NCBI RefSeq assembly: GCF_902459745.1 | Contig: NZ_CABPSJ010000003.1 | Span: forward strand, 248,001 to 312,000 | Length of the DNA stretch: 64,000 bases | From: Pandoraea communis | GTDB lineage: Bacteria > Pseudomonadota > Gammaproteobacteria > Burkholderiales > Burkholderiaceae | Direction: 5' to 3' | Notes under the pieces: generated by a model | Databases searched by the model: none | Told to the model about the DNA's origin: nothing | Seen by the model: only the letters and a program-made list of their open reading frames with translations | Position numbers and translations under genes: made by a program | Shown here: positions 48,614 to 57,046 of the stretch, one piece after another | Layout: each line of letters opens with the position of its first letter | Numbering within the stretch: the stretch's first letter is position 1

Positions 48614-48649
48614 GTGACTATTGACTAAAATAGTCACTGGAAACATAAT
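48614..48649 (+). promoter_or_regulatory. Operator 2 overlapping the adaptor/pump promoter
   Basis: GTGACTAT (48614-48621) - 8 bases - ATAGTCAC (48630-48637) repeats operator 1 exactly in both arms and spacing. A promoter TTGACT (48621-48626), 17-base spacer, CATAAT (48644-48649) is overlapped at its -35 element, consistent with repression. Confidence 0.82.
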
Positions 48650-48682
48650 GAAAGCCATCGTCACTTTATCGATGGGACTTTC

Positions 48683-49798
48683 ATGTTCTCGCGACGCCTC
48701 ACCACCTCTGCACTCGCCTGTGCGCTGCCGCTTGCGCTGGTGGCCTGCAGCGAAAAAGCACCGTCCGATCCGCGCACCGAGGTGCCGCTGGTGCGCACGG
48801 CCATCGTTCACCGCGCGGTCCCCGCGTCCCGCTCGTTTACGGGGGCCGTCGCGGCACGCGTGCAAAGCGACCTGGGTTTCCGTGTTTCCGGCAAGGTGCT
48901 GGAACGGCTGGTGGATGCCGGCCAAACTGTCAAACGCGGCCAGTTGCTGATGCGCCTCGATCCCATTGATCTCAAGCTCGCCGCGCGGGCCCGGCAGGAG
49001 GCGGTCACCGCTGCGCGGGCGCGAGCGCAGCAGACCGCGCAGGATGAGGAGCGGTATCGCGACCTGCGCGGCACGGGGGCGATCTCGGCTTCGGCCTACG
49101 ATCAGGCCAAGGCGGCCGCCGATGCAGCCAGGGCGCAGCTCAGCGCGGCCCAGGCCGACGCCGACGTGGCGCGCAATGCGACGAGCTATGCCGAGCTGCT
49201 CGCGGACGGCGATGGCGTCGTAATGGAAACGCTGGCCGAACCCGGCCAGGTCGTCAGCGCCGGACAGCCCGTGGTGCGCCTGGCCCATGCCGGGCGCCGC
49301 GAGGCCATGATCCAGCTACCGGAAACCTTGCGCCCGGCCATCGGCTCGGTCGCCCAGGCAACCCTGTTCGGCAACAGCGGCGTCAGCGTGCCAGCTACGC
49401 TGCGCCAGCTCTCGGATACGGCAGATCCGCGTACCCGCACCTTCGAAGCGCGTTACGTGTTGCAGGGTGCGTTGGCCGACGCGCCGCTAGGCGCAACCGT
49501 CACGATCGAGATGCCGGACGCACGCGTGGCGCTCCAGGGCGGCATGCAGGTGCCGATCGGCGCGGTGCTCGATGCGGGCAAAGGGCCCGGCGTGTGGGTC
49601 GTCAACGGCAAGCCGGCCAGGGTTGCATGGCAGCGGGTGACGGTCCTGCACCTGGACGACGACAGCGCGCGCGTGTCTGGCACGTTGAAGCAAGGCGATC
49701 GCGTCATTGCGCTCGGCGCTCAGTTGCTGCACGAAGGCGAACAGGTCCGCGTGTCCGGTCAGGCCGTCGCGATGGCGAACGAAGGAGCACGTCCGTGA
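48683..49798 (+). CDS. RND efflux periplasmic adaptor (membrane fusion protein)
   Basis: 371-residue lipoprotein; signal with lipobox LVACS (Cys22). Biotinyl-lipoyl-like halves (LGFRVSGKVLERLVDAGQTVKRGQLLMRLDP and DGDGVVMETLAEPGQVVSAGQPVVRLAH) flank an alpha-hairpin (about 95-155) rich in Ala/Arg. A beta-barrel and membrane-proximal domain follow. It connects the pump to the outer-membrane channel. The stop TGA overlaps the GTG start of the pump gene by three bases. Confidence 0.9.
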   Translation: MFSRRLTTSALACALPLALVACSEKAPSDPRTEVPLVRTAIVHRAVPASRSFTGAVAARVQSDLGFRVSGKVLERLVDAGQTVKRGQLLMRLDPIDLKLAARARQEAVTAARARAQQTAQDEERYRDLRGTGAISASAYDQAKAAADAARAQLSAAQADADVARNATSYAELLADGDGVVMETLAEPGQVVSAGQPVVRLAHAGRREAMIQLPETLRPAIGSVAQATLFGNSGVSVPATLRQLSDTADPRTRTFEARYVLQGALADAPLGATVTIEMPDARVALQGGMQVPIGAVLDAGKGPGVWVVNGKPARVAWQRVTVLHLDDDSARVSGTLKQGDRVIALGAQLLHEGEQVRVSGQAVAMANEGARP

Positions 49799-52700
49799 GC
49801 GAAGGCCGATTTAATCTGTCGGCGCTCGCCGTGCGCGAGCGTTCCATTACCCTGTTCCTGATCTGCCTAATCTCGCTGGCCGGGCTCCTGTCGTTCTTCA
49901 GGCTGGGTCGCGCCGAAGACCCGGCGTTCACAATCAAGGTGATGACTATCATCACCGTATGGCCAGGGGCCACTGCGCAGGAAATGCACGATCAGGTCGC
50001 AGAGAAGATCGAAAAGCGCATGCAGGAGCTGCGCTGGTACGACCGGACCGAGACCTACACGCGGCCCGGCCTCGCCTTCACGACGCTGACCTTGCTCGAC
50101 AGCACGCCACCTTCGGAAGTGCAGGAGCAGTTCTACCAGGCCCGGAAAAAAATCGGCGACGAAATAGCCAACCTTCCGGCTGGCGTGGTCGGGCCGATGG
50201 TCAACGACGAATATGCTGACGTCACGTTTGCGCTCTTCGCACTGAAAGCCGCGGGCGAACCGCAACGGTTGCTCGTGCGCGATGCCGAGATGCTTCGCCA
50301 ACGGTTGCTGCACGTGCCTGGCGTGAAGAAGGTCAATATCATCGGCGAGCAGGCCGAGCGCATCTACGTCCAGTTCTCGCATGACCGGCTGGCAACACTC
50401 GGTGTCAGTCCGCAGGACGTGTTCGCCGCGCTCAATGGCCAGAACGCCCTGACGCCAGCCGGCTCCGTGGAGACCAAAGGTCCGGAGGTGTTGATTCGCC
50501 TGGACGGCGCCTTTGACAACCTGCAGAAGATCCGCGACACGCCGGTCGTCGTGCAAGGTCGCACGCTGAAGCTCTCGGACATGGCCACCGTCGAGCGCGG
50601 TTATGAAGATCCGGCGACATTCATGATCCGCAACAACGGAGAACCCGCGCTGCTGCTCGGCGTCGTGATGCGCGATGGCTGGAACGGGCTCGATCTCGGC
50701 AAGGTACTGGATAGCGAGGTCGGCACAATCAACGCCGGGCTGCCGCTGGGGATGAGCCTGACCAAGGTCACCGATCAGGCCGTCAACATTCATTCGGCGG
50801 TCGACGAGTTCATGCTCAAGTTTTTTGTTGCTCTGCTGGTGGTCATGCTCGTGAGCTTCGTGAGCATGGGCTGGCGCGCAGGCCTGGTGGTTGCCGCCGC
50901 CGTGCCGTTGACGCTGGCCATCGTGTTCGTGGTGATGGCCGCAACAGGCAAGAACTTCGACCGCATCACCCTGGGGTCCCTGATCCTGGCGCTTGGCCTG
51001 CTGGTAGACGACGCGATTATCGCCATTGAAATGATGGTGGTGAAAATGGAGGAAGGCTACAGCCGTGTGGCCGCCTCTGCCTATGCCTGGAGCCATACTG
51101 CCGCACCCATGCTGTCGGGCACGCTGGTGACGGCGGTCGGCTTCATGCCTAACGGCTTCGCGAGGTCCACCGCAGGGGAATACACCAGCAACATGTTCTG
51201 GATCGTCGGCGTTGCGCTGATCGCATCCTGGGTCGTTGCCGTGGTCTTCACGCCCTACCTCGGCGTAAAGATGCTGCCCGACTTCAAAAGGGGCGAAGGC
51301 GGCCACGACGCAATCTACGACACGCCGCGCTACAACCGCTTCCGTCAGTTGCTCACACGCGTCATCGCGCGCAAATGGCTGGTCGCCGGTTCGGTCGTCG
51401 GCCTTTTTGCTCTGGCCATCCTCGGTATGGGCGTGGTCAAGAAGCAGTTCTTCCCGATCTCGGACCGTCCCGAAGTGCTGGTCGAGGTGCAGATGCCCTA
51501 CGGCACGTCGATTTCACAGACCAGTGCCGCCACACATAAGGTGGAGGCATGGTTGGCTAAACAGAAGGAGGCCAGCATCGTCACCGCGTACGTCGGCCAG
51601 GGGGCACCGCGCTTTTTCCTGGCGATGGGGCCGGAACTTCCCGATCCGTCCTTCGCGAAGATCGTGATCCGCACGGACAGTCAGGAGGAACGCGATGCTT
51701 TGAAGGCGCGACTGCGGCGAGCCATTGCCGACGGTCTTGTGCCCGAAGCGCGCGTACGCGTCACGCAACTCGTGTTCGGGCCATATTCGCCGTTCCCGGT
51801 CGCCTATCGCGTCACCGGTCCGGACCCGGACAAGCTGCGCGCAATCGCGGCTGAAGTTGAGCAGTTGATGGAGGCCAGTCCGATGATGCGCACGGTCAAC
51901 ACCGACTGGGGCACGCGCACGCCAACGCTGCACTTCGCGTTGCAGCAGGACCGTCTGCAGGCGGTAGGGCTGACGTCCAGCGCCGTCGCCCAACAACTGC
52001 AGTTCCTGCTCACCGGCGTGCCTGTCACCGCCGTGCGCGAGGACATTCGAACCGTACAGGTTGTGGCGCGTTCGGCTGGCGATGCGCGCCTCGATCCTGC
52101 CCGGCTCGGCGATTTCACGCTGGCCGGTGCGGATGGACAACGCATCCCGCTGTCGCATGTGGGCAAGGTCGACGTGCGCATGGAGGAGCCGATCATGCGC
52201 TGGCGCGACCGCGTGCCGACGATTACGGTGCGCGGCGACATTGCCGACAACCTGCAGCCGCCGGACGTATCAGCGGCAATCACCAGGCAGCTTCAGCCGA
52301 TCATCGCGAAGCTGCCCAGTGGCTATCGCATCGAGCAGGCGGGCTCCATCGAGGAATCGGCCAAGGCGACGACCGCCATGTTGCCACTGTTCCCGATCAT
52401 GCTGGCGATCACGCTGGTCATCATCATTCTCCAGGTTCGGTCGATCTCGTCGATGGTGATGGTGTTCCTGACCAGCCCGCTTGGCCTGATCGGCGTGGTG
52501 CCGGCGCTGATCCTGTTCAGGCAGCCGTTTGGCATCAATGCGCTGGTCGGCCTCATCGCGCTTTCGGGGATTCTGATGCGCAACACGCTGATCCTGATCG
52601 GGCAGATTCACCAGAACGAACATGCCGGGCTGGATCCATTCGATGCGGTCGTCGAAGCCACGGTGCAACGGGCGCGCCCGGTGATCCTCACGGCTATGGC

Positions 52701-52932
52701 GGCGATCCTGGCCTTCATACCGCTGACGCATTCGGTGTTCTGGGGAACCCTCGCCTACACGCTAATCGGCGGCACATTGGCCGGGACAGTGCTGACGCTG
52801 GTGTTCCTGCCGGCCATGTATTCGATCTGGTTCAGGATCCGGCCCGGCAGCGCTGCGGGTTCACACAAGAGCCGGGATCACCACTCATCGCATCCCGAAC
52901 CGATGACGCAGGATGCGCTCGACGCGCGTTGA
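49795..52932 (+). CDS. RND efflux pump, inner-membrane transporter (HAE1-like)
   Basis: 1045 residues with the 12-helix, two-large-loop plan of resistance-nodulation-division pumps. TM1 is [21 protein letters not shown]. The proton-relay acidic pair lies in TM4 ([15 protein letters not shown]), and the second half has [18 protein letters not shown] (TM10). The GTG start at 49795 overlaps the adaptor stop, giving tight coupling. Substrate unknown; hydrophobic drugs, biocides or solvents are likely for this class. Confidence 0.92.
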   Translation: MSEGRFNLSALAVRERSITLFLICLISLAGLLSFFRLGRAEDPAFTIKVMTIITVWPGATAQEMHDQVAEKIEKRMQELRWYDRTETYTRPGLAFTTLTLLDSTPPSEVQEQFYQARKKIGDEIANLPAGVVGPMVNDEYADVTFALFALKAAGEPQRLLVRDAEMLRQRLLHVPGVKKVNIIGEQAERIYVQFSHDRLATLGVSPQDVFAALNGQNALTPAGSVETKGPEVLIRLDGAFDNLQKIRDTPVVVQGRTLKLSDMATVERGYEDPATFMIRNNGEPALLLGVVMRDGWNGLDLGKVLDSEVGTINAGLPLGMSLTKVTDQAVNIHSAVDEFMLKFFVALLVVMLVSFVSMGWRAGLVVAAAVPLTLAIVFVVMAATGKNFDRITLGSLILALGLLVDDAIIAIEMMVVKMEEGYSRVAASAYAWSHTAAPMLSGTLVTAVGFMPNGFARSTAGEYTSNMFWIVGVALIASWVVAVVFTPYLGVKMLPDFKRGEGGHDAIYDTPRYNRFRQLLTRVIARKWLVAGSVVGLFALAILGMGVVKKQFFPISDRPEVLVEVQMPYGTSISQTSAATHKVEAWLAKQKEASIVTAYVGQGAPRFFLAMGPELPDPSFAKIVIRTDSQEERDALKARLRRAIADGLVPEARVRVTQLVFGPYSPFPVAYRVTGPDPDKLRAIAAEVEQLMEASPMMRTVNTDWGTRTPTLHFALQQDRLQAVGLTSSAVAQQLQFLLTGVPVTAVREDIRTVQVVARSAGDARLDPARLGDFTLAGADGQRIPLSHVGKVDVRMEEPIMRWRDRVPTITVRGDIADNLQPPDVSAAITRQLQPIIAKLPSGYRIEQAGSIEESAKATTAMLPLFPIMLAITLVIIILQVRSISSMVMVFLTSPLGLIGVVPALILFRQPFGINALVGLIALSGILMRNTLILIGQIHQNEHAGLDPFDAVVEATVQRARPVILTAMAAILAFIPLTHSVFWGTLAYTLIGGTLAGTVLTLVFLPAMYSIWFRIRPGSAAGSHKSRDHHSSHPEPMTQDALDAR

Positions 52933-52963
52933 AACACCATCAATTCACCAAACGGAGCTGTTC

Positions 52964-53770
52964 ATGTCGAATTCCACGGTTGTTATTGTGACCGGCGTGT
53001 CATCGGGTATCGGACGTGCCACCGCCGAGAAGTTCGCGATGCGAGGTTGCCGCGTGTTTGGCACAGTGCGCAGCATCGCAAAAGCGGTGCCTATCTCCGG
53101 AGTCGGGCTCATCGAGATGGACGTTCGCGACGATGCTTCGGTCCAGGCTGGAATCCAGTCCGTCATCGAGCGCACCGGGCGAATTGATGTACTCGTCAAT
53201 AATGCGGGAACCAGCCTGATCGGTGCCGTCGAGGAAACTTCGACTGCCGAGGCCTTGTCGCTATTCGATACCAACGTCTTCAGCGTTCTGCGCACGACGC
53301 AGGCAGTACTTCCCCATATGCGGGCACAACGCGGCGGAAGGATCGTCAATGTCAGTTCCGTGCTTGGATTCCTGCCCGCCCCCTACATGGGACTCTACTC
53401 CGCATCCAAGCATGCCATCGAAGGGCTGACCGAGACCCTGGACCATGAGGTGCGTCAGTTCGGTATCCGGGTAGCGTTGGTCGAACCATCCTTTACCAGG
53501 ACCAATCTGGACACCAACGCCCCTCTGGCTCGCTCGAAAATCGCCGGCTATGATCGCGAGCGGGATCTTGCATCCAGCGCAGTCGTCAACAGTGTCAAAG
53601 GTGCCCCCGCGCCCGACGGCGTAGCGGGGACAGTAGTTGAAGCGGCGCTTGGCACCTGGCGTATGCGACGCACACCAGCCGGCGAAGCGTCCCTGTTGCG
53701 CAAGTTGCGGCGCTTCATGCCCTCCGGCCCCGTGGATGCGAGCTTGAGGAGAACATTCGGGCTCGCGTGA
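52964..53770 (+). CDS. Short-chain dehydrogenase/reductase
   Basis: 268-residue classical SDR. Cofactor loop [15 protein letters not shown] (TGxxxGIG), NNAG in [12 protein letters not shown], catalytic Ser in VNVSSVLGF and YSASK (Tyr/Lys). It starts 31 bases after the pump stop and is likely cotranscribed with the efflux genes, so it may modify a pump substrate or inducer. The exact substrate cannot be read from the sequence. Confidence 0.88.
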   Translation: MSNSTVVIVTGVSSGIGRATAEKFAMRGCRVFGTVRSIAKAVPISGVGLIEMDVRDDASVQAGIQSVIERTGRIDVLVNNAGTSLIGAVEETSTAEALSLFDTNVFSVLRTTQAVLPHMRAQRGGRIVNVSSVLGFLPAPYMGLYSASKHAIEGLTETLDHEVRQFGIRVALVEPSFTRTNLDTNAPLARSKIAGYDRERDLASSAVVNSVKGAPAPDGVAGTVVEAALGTWRMRRTPAGEASLLRKLRRFMPSGPVDASLRRTFGLA

Positions 53771-53899
53771 AGTCCTCTCGTCTGCCGCGCCGGTGGAATA
53801 CTGGCAGCGCGGCGACGATCTTTCTCCCGCGATAGTCGTCTGCACGGGCAGTACCGGGGCGAGGTATTCAGCGGGCATTTCGCTGGCGTCGGCGTCAAC

Positions 53900-54004
53900 T
53901 CAGTATTTCGCGCCACCGACGAGTAGAAAGAACACGATCGGGATGAAGAGGACGCGGCCGTAGAATGTGCCGAAGTCACGGGCCAGAAGGGCGAGGAGGC
54001 TCAT
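53900..54004 (-). CDS. Very small hydrophobic ORF, translationally coupled
   Basis: 34-residue open frame beginning MSLLALLARDFGTFYG with one hydrophobic segment (about 18-31, VLFIPIVFFLLVGG). Its ATG (54004-54002) overlaps the TGA (54003-54001) of the upstream gene in an ATGA arrangement typical of coupled translation. A function cannot be given; small size makes the call tentative. Confidence 0.4.
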   Translation of the reverse strand: MSLLALLARDFGTFYGRVLFIPIVFFLLVGGAKY

Positions 54005-54276
54005 ACCCGCACCTCAGCTTCGGCAAAAACGTTGATCTCGACCTCGAACGCGACCTGCAGGATCTCGCCGGCGTGCTTTATGTCCTGCTTGATGAGCGCA
54101 TCCTGCAATGCGCAGTAGCCGTCGTAATCGGTGTCGATCAGGCGCTGCACTGCGTTCTGGACGTCGGCTGATTCGGCGGCACGCTCGCGGGCCGCACGCT
54201 TCAACTCGTCGAGCGTTTGCTGACGAACGTGTGCGCCGGTGTTTCGCGACACCGCGCATTCGAGTTGTGTGTACAT
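54001..54276 (-). CDS. Hypothetical protein in the inserted region
   Basis: 91-residue charged, helical protein (MYTQLECAVSRNTGAHVRQQ...), with no membrane segment or named motif. ATG at 54276 is chosen; 14 further in-frame upstream residues look non-coding. Its TGA overlaps the next small ORF. The lack of relatives I recognise and its place beside a plasmid-type gene suggest mobile-element origin. Confidence 0.55.
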   Translation of the reverse strand: MYTQLECAVSRNTGAHVRQQTLDELKRAARERAAESADVQNAVQRLIDTDYDGYCALQDALIKQDIKHAGEILQVAFEVEINVFAEAEVRV

Positions 54277-54489
54277 GGGGATTCCTTCTGACGTGCGGGG
54301 GGCGCCCCGGCAGAACACCGTGGCGATGCGGCTTTAACCATGTCCGCCATGGGCCTGTGAGCGGTCAGGCTCGCTCTGGTGCAATGGAACCGTCTACTGG
54401 ACCGAACCGGAGTACTGGAAGGCTAGTGCGTTACTGCTCGGCCAAGCCCGCGCTTATACTTTCTTGAACTAACAACAAGGAAACTCCTG

Positions 54490-54810
54490 ATGCGCCGGGG
54501 CACCAACGAGCATTTGATGTGGTCCATGATCGACCGTCGGCGGCGCGCCGTCTGGATCCGACTAGGCTTTTTTGCCGGCGCAGCGACGTTCCTTGGCCTC
54601 AGTTACTACCTTCTATTCCACGCGTATGAGGCGTTTGCGTTTCACAAGCCGCTGTCGTGGGGGCGTTACTCGGTCAGGACCTATCGGTTCGAGGATGGGG
54701 CCAGAGCGTACTTCTACGTGGCAAGCCTGCACGTTGTCGGTGGGGTCATATTCGTTGGATTGAGCGTCTGGTACTTGCTCAAGGGGATATTCGAACGACC
54801 ATGGGTGTAA
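54490..54810 (+). CDS. Small membrane protein, unknown function
   Basis: 106 residues. Two hydrophobic segments (about 24-44 and 76-98) flank a hydrophilic loop rich in Tyr/Arg (SWGRYSVRTYRFEDGARAYFYVA). A TATACT at 54457-54462 may be the -10 of its promoter. I recognise no family. Located in the inserted region. Confidence 0.6.
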   Translation: MRRGTNEHLMWSMIDRRRRAVWIRLGFFAGAATFLGLSYYLLFHAYEAFAFHKPLSWGRYSVRTYRFEDGARAYFYVASLHVVGGVIFVGLSVWYLLKGIFERPWV

Positions 54811-55092
54811 GACCCTCAAGACAGCAGACCCGAGATCCTGATCAGATCGGGGAAGGTGGGTACGGGCAATAATTTAACGTCGCCGCGCCGACGCGGATCT
54901 GCTCACTTGGAGGTATAGCCAGAATTCGAACGCGCGACTGGAGAGGGACGTCCCAAAGCTGGCGCGTATGGCGAAATCCACCTGTCGGAAAATGGCCGGA
55001 TTGCGAATTACTACGCATCAATCCCTGACTGCCGTGGCCGTCATTGCGGCCGGCGCAAGGTTCGGTTGAACTGATCCACAACGGAGCTGGAT
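54811..55092. other. Intergenic stretch in the island, nothing recognised
   Basis: About 280 bases with no coding frame of good bias, no clear terminator and no RNA motif I know. The right end carries GGAG before the ATG at 55093, the ribosome-binding site of the next small gene. Confidence 0.5.
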
Positions 55093-55293
55093 ATGACACG
55101 CTACGAACCGCTGATATGGCTCGCGCTATCTGTCGTTGGGCTCTATGCGCTACGCCGCTTGTACCGGCGCGGGTTCAATCTTTACGATCCTGTCCTCACC
55201 GAGAAGGAAAGCAGGCGGCGCGATATCAGATTCGCGGCATTCGTGGTGCTCTATATCGCTGCTGCGGTAGGCAGTTTTTTCGCCAAGCAATAG
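55093..55293 (+). CDS. Small membrane protein, unknown function
   Basis: 66 residues with two hydrophobic segments (about 6-20 and 46-62) separated by a basic loop (RRLYRRGFNLYDPVLTEKESRRRD). ACGGAG before the ATG is a ribosome-binding site. Not a family I know. Its neighbours are also small unknown genes. Confidence 0.6.
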   Translation: MTRYEPLIWLALSVVGLYALRRLYRRGFNLYDPVLTEKESRRRDIRFAAFVVLYIAAAVGSFFAKQ

Positions 55294-55458
55294 GGCGCCT
55301 CACTCTGTTCACCGTGAACCGCGCTTTGGCGGACTGGATACGGCAGGGGCACCGCGCAGCGCTGCGGCCATGCCCGCAGATGCGATTGAGCCGGACGAAC
55401 ACCCACGTAGGCGGGTGAGCAACATCGTAAGCGCGTCGTCAGTACCGTCTTGACAACG

Positions 55459-56058
55459 TTATCGGTTGCCCCAGCGGTTGGATGCCATACGCATTAACGT
55501 GGCGTTTGCCGCGCGCATATCGAACAGTTCGGGGTCGAAGACAGGGCCAACCCAACTACGGTAATGGTCGGCTTCTTCGCTATCTGGGTGGTCGCGTAAC
55601 GCGGCGAGGAATGCCTCGTACCCAGGCGGTCCGCCCACGTCCTCGGGGGGGGGGCAAGCGCGTGCGCCGTCGATGACCTGGGCGACTCCCCAGGGCTCTC
55701 GGCCGATGGTCTCAATTTTCTCGACGACGATGTCGTGATCCCAGCCGTCGCCGAAGTCGTATCGGTAGAGGATGCGGGATCCCGGTCGCAGTGCCTTATG
55801 CACTTTGGCTTTCCGGTCGTCGAGCGTTTTGTCCAGGTTCATGAACTCCAAGCCCGCTTCAGTGTCGAGCTGGGCATAGGTCTCGTCGTCGATCAGGAAG
55901 TCGTGTAGATGGGCATCCGACCAGCCGAAGGCGGCTTGCAGGATGTGGTGCAGCTTGCGCAGTGACTCGGTTCCTTCGACGGTGATCCGGCGCCAGATCG
56001 CCGGTCTGATGTACTGCAATTGCACACGCAGGGTGTAGAGCTGGAACGACTTGGCCAT
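55459..56058 (-). CDS. Plasmid pRiA4b ORF-3 family protein
   Basis: 199 residues. Family pattern: FQLYTLRVQLQYIRPAIWRRITVEG, LHHILQAAFGWSDAHLHDF, YRYDFGDGWDHDIVVEKI and ACPPPEDVGGPPGYEAFLAAL. It is named after a plasmid ORF of unknown function and is often seen on plasmids, islands and beside IS elements. The C10 run in the coding strand (55645-55654) gives three prolines where relatives usually have two. Confidence 0.88.
   Translation of the reverse strand: MAKSFQLYTLRVQLQYIRPAIWRRITVEGTESLRKLHHILQAAFGWSDAHLHDFLIDDETYAQLDTEAGLEFMNLDKTLDDRKAKVHKALRPGSRILYRYDFGDGWDHDIVVEKIETIGREPWGVAQVIDGARACPPPEDVGGPPGYEAFLAALRDHPDSEEADHYRSWVGPVFDPELFDMRAANATLMRMASNRWGNR
55645..55654 (+). repeat. Ten-base G/C homopolymer inside the pRiA4b ORF-3 gene
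   Basis: G10 on the plus strand (C10 in the sense strand) encodes the PPP of ACPPPEDVGG. A gain or loss of one base would shift the frame at about residue 138 and remove the last third of the protein. Confidence 0.85.
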
Positions 56059-56088
56059 CGGGTCTCCGGGGTATGGATGTCGATGGCA

Positions 56089-56512
56089 TTATCCCTTTAC
56101 TGTGCTGAGGCGGTCATGCTGCCACGGCAGTAACGCGTTGATCCGGTTGATCGGTTGATCCGCGATGCACGCCAGGACATAGCGCAGATAGGCCTCGGGA
56201 TCGATGTTATTGAGTTTGCACGCGCCGATCAGGCTGTAAATCGCGGCAGCACGTTCGCCGCCCGAGTCCGCGCCAGCGAACAGGTAATTGCGCCGGCCGA
56301 TGGCCACGCCACGCAATGCCCGCTCAACTGGCAGATTGTCGGTTTCCAGTTGTCTGTCGTCGCAGTAGCGCGTCGGAGCTTCCCACCGGTTCAGAGCGTA
56401 GAGAATCGCCTGACTCGTGTCGGATTTGCGCGAGAGCGTTGCCAGCGTCGCGCTCAAGCAGCAAGGCTTTGAGCGCTTCAACATCATCCGGATAGGTGTC
56501 GGCCGTGGGCAT
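56089..56512 (-). pseudogene. IS66-family transposase (tnpC) remnant with internal deletion
   Basis: The N-terminal 20 or so codons (MPTADTYPDDVEALKALLLE, from 56512) match the start of IS66 TnpC. They then run directly, in another frame, into the C-terminal catalytic end: DTSQAILYALNRW, NLPVERALRGVAIGRRNYLFAGADSGGERAAAIYSLIG, ending LLPWQHDRL. Several hundred residues, including the central DDE region, are missing. The gene cannot make a working transposase. Confidence 0.88.
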
Positions 56513-56541
56513 GCCCGCAGTTTACGCGGGCGCCGGCACGT

Positions 56542-56697
56542 TTACAGCGCCGAACTCGGCTCGGTCGTGCGCACCGGTTGCCGCCAGTCGATACCTTCGA
56601 GCAGCATTGGTAACTGTACCTGGCTCAGGCAGACCACGCTCCAGGCGCTTCATGAGTAGACACATGCCATCACCGCTCCACCACAGCACTTCTCACG
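56542..56697 (-). pseudogene. IS66 tnpB remnant
   Basis: Just upstream of the tnpC remnant, the minus strand encodes VLWWSGDGMCLLMKRLERG and then, after a frameshift, LSQVQLPMLLEGIDWRQPVR...SAL followed by TAA at 56542. These are typical of the last part of IS66 TnpB. The 5' half is gone and the frame is broken. It abuts the phosphatase remnant on the right. Confidence 0.8.
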
Positions 56698-56703
56698 GCA
56701 CGT

Positions 56704-56877
56704 TGTCCGGTTGAGTATCGTCACAAGGTCGTGCGCCTGGTGGACTTTGCAACGTGTCACGACGCCACTGAAGTACCCGACCCATACTACGGTGGTGCGC
56801 AAGGCTTCGAAACTGTGCTCGACTATATTGAGGACGGTCTCGACGGCCTGCTTGCGCGACTGGAAAAAGAGACCTGA
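56704..56877 (+). pseudogene. 3' remnant of a low-molecular-weight protein tyrosine phosphatase gene
   Basis: An open frame of 57 codons begins CPVEYRHKVVRLVDF and contains ATEVPDPYYGGAQGFETVLDYIEDG before its TGA. That is the C-terminal third of an LMW-PTP, with the general acid Asp in DPYYGG. The N-terminal CX5R phosphate loop is absent, and no start codon or 5' part is present where the IS66 remnant abuts. It is not catalytically competent. Confidence 0.8.
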
Positions 56878-57046
56878 AGCATTGGCGTTCGACGGATGAA
56901 CGGTACGGGACGAAAGACTGAGCATCTTCCGCGACACGCGTCGATGGGGATATCATTCGCCCCAGCATCGGCGCGGTTGCGCCGGTTCGGCGGGTATCCC
57001 CTGTCTTTCGTCACCTCGGTGTCTCTCATCACCCGTTCCCCAATCG

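Noticed and set aside
56711-56899. 62-residue open frame over the phosphatase remnant
   Set aside because: It is the wrong frame. The adjacent frame carries the recognisable LMW-PTP C terminus.
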